From assembly GCF_025917275.1 (NCBI RefSeq), contig NZ_JAOSHO010000005.1:1-47029 (forward strand): a DNA stretch of 47,029 nt, in the 5' to 3' direction. The stretch is from Pseudomonas agronomica (GTDB taxonomy: Bacteria; Pseudomonadota; Gammaproteobacteria; Pseudomonadales; Pseudomonadaceae). The notes under the pieces are model-generated. The model saw nothing but the letters and a program-made list of their open reading frames with translations. It was not told the origin of the DNA and did not search any database. Within the stretch, counting starts at the first letter, position 1. Each line of letters starts with the position of its first letter. The position numbers and the translations under genes were made by a program. Positions 45,188 to 47,029 of this stretch are shown here, piece by piece.

Positions 45188-46813
45188 ATGACCACAGCCA
45201 ACCTCTTCGCCCATTTGTTTCCCAGCGCCGCTGACGTTCCAGAGGCCTACCGTCTCGGTGACCCGGTCGAACAACGGGAATACCTGGTCGATGGCGTCCT
45301 GAGAACCTGGCAAGGCCCCCTTGCCACCGTGCGCAGCCCGGTTTACCTGGCAGGCTCCAATGGCGATGAACAGGTAATCCTCGGCAGCACCCCGCTGCTG
45401 GATGCCGAGACAGCACTCACCGCGCTCGACGCCGCCGTCCGGGCCTATGATCGCGGCCAGGGCACATGGCCGACGATGCGCGTCGCCGAACGCATCCGTC
45501 ATGTCGAAACCTTCCTGGCGCGCATGCGCGAACAACGTGAAGCCGTGGTCAAGCTGCTGATGTGGGAAATCGGCAAGAACCTGAAGGACTCCCAGAAGGA
45601 ATTCGACCGTACCTGCGACTACATCGTCGACACCATCAATGCCCTAAAGGAACTGGACCGTCGCTCCAGCCGCTTCGAACTGGAGCAGGACACCCTCGGG
45701 CAAATCCGCCGCGTCCCCTTGGGCGTCGCCCTGTGCATGGGCCCTTACAACTATCCGCTGAACGAAACCTTCACCACGCTGATTCCCGCCCTGATCATGG
45801 GCAACACCGTGGTATTCAAGCCCGCCAAGCTTGGCGTGCTGCTGATCCGTCCGTTGCTGGAAGCCTTTCGCGACAGCTTTCCGGCCGGGGTCATCAATGT
45901 GATCTACGGCAGTGGGCGAGAAACCGTCAGCGCGCTGATGGCCAGTGGCAAGATCGACATCTTCGCGTTCATCGGCACCAACAAAGCCGCCAGCGACCTC
46001 AAGAAACTTCATCCGCGCCCACATCGCCTGCGTGCCGCCCTTGGGCTGGATGCAAAGAATCCCGGCCTGGTGCTGCGTGATGTCGACCTGGATAACGCCG
46101 TCAGCGAGGCGCTGACCGGTTCGCTGTCATTCAACGGCCAACGCTGCACGGCACTGAAGATTCTGTTTGTTCACGAAGACGTCGCCCCGGCGTTCATCGA
46201 GAAATTCAATGCCAAGCTCGCCGCCCTAAAACCTGGGATGCCCTGGGAGGACGGCGTGGCCCTGACGCCGTTGCCGGAAGCCGGCAAGGTCGATTATCTG
46301 CATTCGCTGGTGGCCGATGCGATCGCCAAAGGCGCGGGTGTCATGAACCAGCACGGCGGAGAATCCAGGGCTTCGTTCTTCTATCCGGCCGTGCTCTACC
46401 CGGTGAACACGGCGATGCGGGTCTATCACGAAGAACAGTTCGGCCCGGTGGTGCCCATCGTGCCGTATCGCGACCTCGACACCGTGGTCGACTACGTACT
46501 GGAGTCGGACTTCGGCCAGCAATTGAGCATTTTCGGCACCAACCCGGCCGAAGTCGGCAAGCTGGTGGACACCTTTGCCAACCAGGTCGGGCGCATCAAC
46601 ATCAACGCCCAGTGCCAGCGCGGCCCCGACACCTTCCCGTTCAATGGCCGGAAAAACTCCGCCGAAGGCACGTTGTCGGTACACGATGCCCTGCGCACCT
46701 TTTCGATCCGTACGCTGGTGGCGACCAAGTTCCAGGAGAACAACAAGGCATTGATCAGCGACATCATCCGGGAACGGGATTCAAACTTCCTGACCACCGA
46801 TTACATCTTCTGA
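45188..46813 (+). CDS. GapN-like aldehyde dehydrogenase (NADP-dependent GAPDH family)
   Basis: A 541-residue aldehyde dehydrogenase of the type annotated in Pseudomonas as NADP-dependent non-phosphorylating glyceraldehyde-3-phosphate dehydrogenase. The cofactor region has VALCMGPYNYPLNETFTTL and NTVVFKPAK; the catalytic Cys320 is in SFNGQRCTALK, and EEQFGPVVPIV is present. The usual ELGGK motif, whose Glu is the general base, reads LGLDAKNP here: Lys290 is kept but the Glu position is Gly286. GGAG eight bases before the ATG sets the start. The protein is about 50 residues longer than typical members, with extra residues at both ends. Confidence 0.82.
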   Translation: MTTANLFAHLFPSAADVPEAYRLGDPVEQREYLVDGVLRTWQGPLATVRSPVYLAGSNGDEQVILGSTPLLDAETALTALDAAVRAYDRGQGTWPTMRVAERIRHVETFLARMREQREAVVKLLMWEIGKNLKDSQKEFDRTCDYIVDTINALKELDRRSSRFELEQDTLGQIRRVPLGVALCMGPYNYPLNETFTTLIPALIMGNTVVFKPAKLGVLLIRPLLEAFRDSFPAGVINVIYGSGRETVSALMASGKIDIFAFIGTNKAASDLKKLHPRPHRLRAALGLDAKNPGLVLRDVDLDNAVSEALTGSLSFNGQRCTALKILFVHEDVAPAFIEKFNAKLAALKPGMPWEDGVALTPLPEAGKVDYLHSLVADAIAKGAGVMNQHGGESRASFFYPAVLYPVNTAMRVYHEEQFGPVVPIVPYRDLDTVVDYVLESDFGQQLSIFGTNPAEVGKLVDTFANQVGRININAQCQRGPDTFPFNGRKNSAEGTLSVHDALRTFSIRTLVATKFQENNKALISDIIRERDSNFLTTDYIF

Positions 46814-46827
46814 CCCGCCTCCGTTGT

Positions 46828-47029
46828 TCAGGACAGGGCTGCGCGGCGCCACTTGAGGCCCCAGCCCTGCTGCATGCCGGCAGCCGCCAGCAGGATCGCC
46901 GCCACGCCCAGCCATTGCAGCGATTCGAGACGATGGCCGAAGGCGAACCAGTCGACGAAGATCGCCGCGATCGGGTAGATAAAGGACAGCGCGCCCGTCA
47001 CGGCAGTCGGCAACCGTTGGATCGCGCTG
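46828..47029 (-). CDS. EamA/DMT-family transporter, 3' part only
   Basis: The last 66 or so codons of a gene that begins beyond the window. The protein end shows two membrane helices, TGALSFIYPIAAIFVDWFAFG and LQWLGVAAILLAAAGMQ, with the FIYPIAAIFVDWF-type motif of the last two helices of EamA drug/metabolite transporters, then a short basic tail. It is convergent with the GapN-like gene. The substrate cannot be told. Confidence 0.8.
   Translation of the reverse strand, partial: SAIQRLPTAVTGALSFIYPIAAIFVDWFAFGHRLESLQWLGVAAILLAAAGMQQGWGLKWRRAALS

Overview
The window reads as chromosome of a Pseudomonas of the fluorescens complex (P. corrugata/brassicacearum-like). This rests on the high GC content, on protein families typical of Pseudomonas (PvdQ, DpkA, the glgA-treZ-malQ-treY-glgX block, a DUF6543 giant protein), and on REP inverted pairs of the kind common in that group. 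I see no tRNA, rRNA, CRISPR, insertion sequence or prophage. Species placement is inference.

Layout. 1-5.5 kb: a WYL regulator and its SnoaL-like neighbour, whose promoters share the same direct-repeat site; a LEA/WHy lipoprotein; a nitrilase with a divergent LysR regulator; a small unknown protein; an ElaB/YqjD-like membrane protein; and the DpkA imino-acid reductase. 5.7-10.5 kb: one 1603-residue DUF6543 (dermonecrotic-toxin-type) protein with four internal repeats and a C-terminal HExxH metallopeptidase signature. 10.6-15 kb: two pyoverdine-related genes, an FpvR-like anti-sigma factor and the PvdQ acylase, facing each other across a terminator; then a Fur-like protein reduced to its DNA-binding domain and a two-helix membrane protein.

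15.2-22.3 kb is the most unusual part. It is a tight five-gene operon: an MdfA-like exporter, a LuxE-type acyl-protein synthetase, a LuxC reductase fused to a PaaK/ANL adenylation domain, a free-standing paralogue of that adenylation domain, and a GNAT acyltransferase. There is no luciferase, LuxD, PKS, NRPS or carrier protein. It looks like a pathway that activates acids, reduces or condenses them, and exports a small molecule. A perfect inverted repeat sits just before the first gene.

22.4-27.7 kb: a chemoreceptor behind a good FliA (sigma-28) promoter, a DUF411/YqaA pair, an exported alpha/beta hydrolase and a D-2-hydroxyacid dehydrogenase. 27.7-39.2 kb: REP pair, long leader, then the alpha-glucan/trehalose genes glgA-treZ-malQ-treY, a DUF2934 protein and glgX. 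GlgX debranches glucan, MalQ rearranges the oligosaccharides, and TreY/TreZ turn their ends into trehalose. 39.5-41.2 kb: a PIG-L deacetylase and an endonuclease/exonuclease/phosphatase-fold protein. 41.4-45 kb: an autotransporter with a beta-solenoid passenger, followed by a paralogue that kept only the barrel. 45.2 kb to the end: a GapN-like aldehyde dehydrogenase and the 3' end of an EamA transporter gene.
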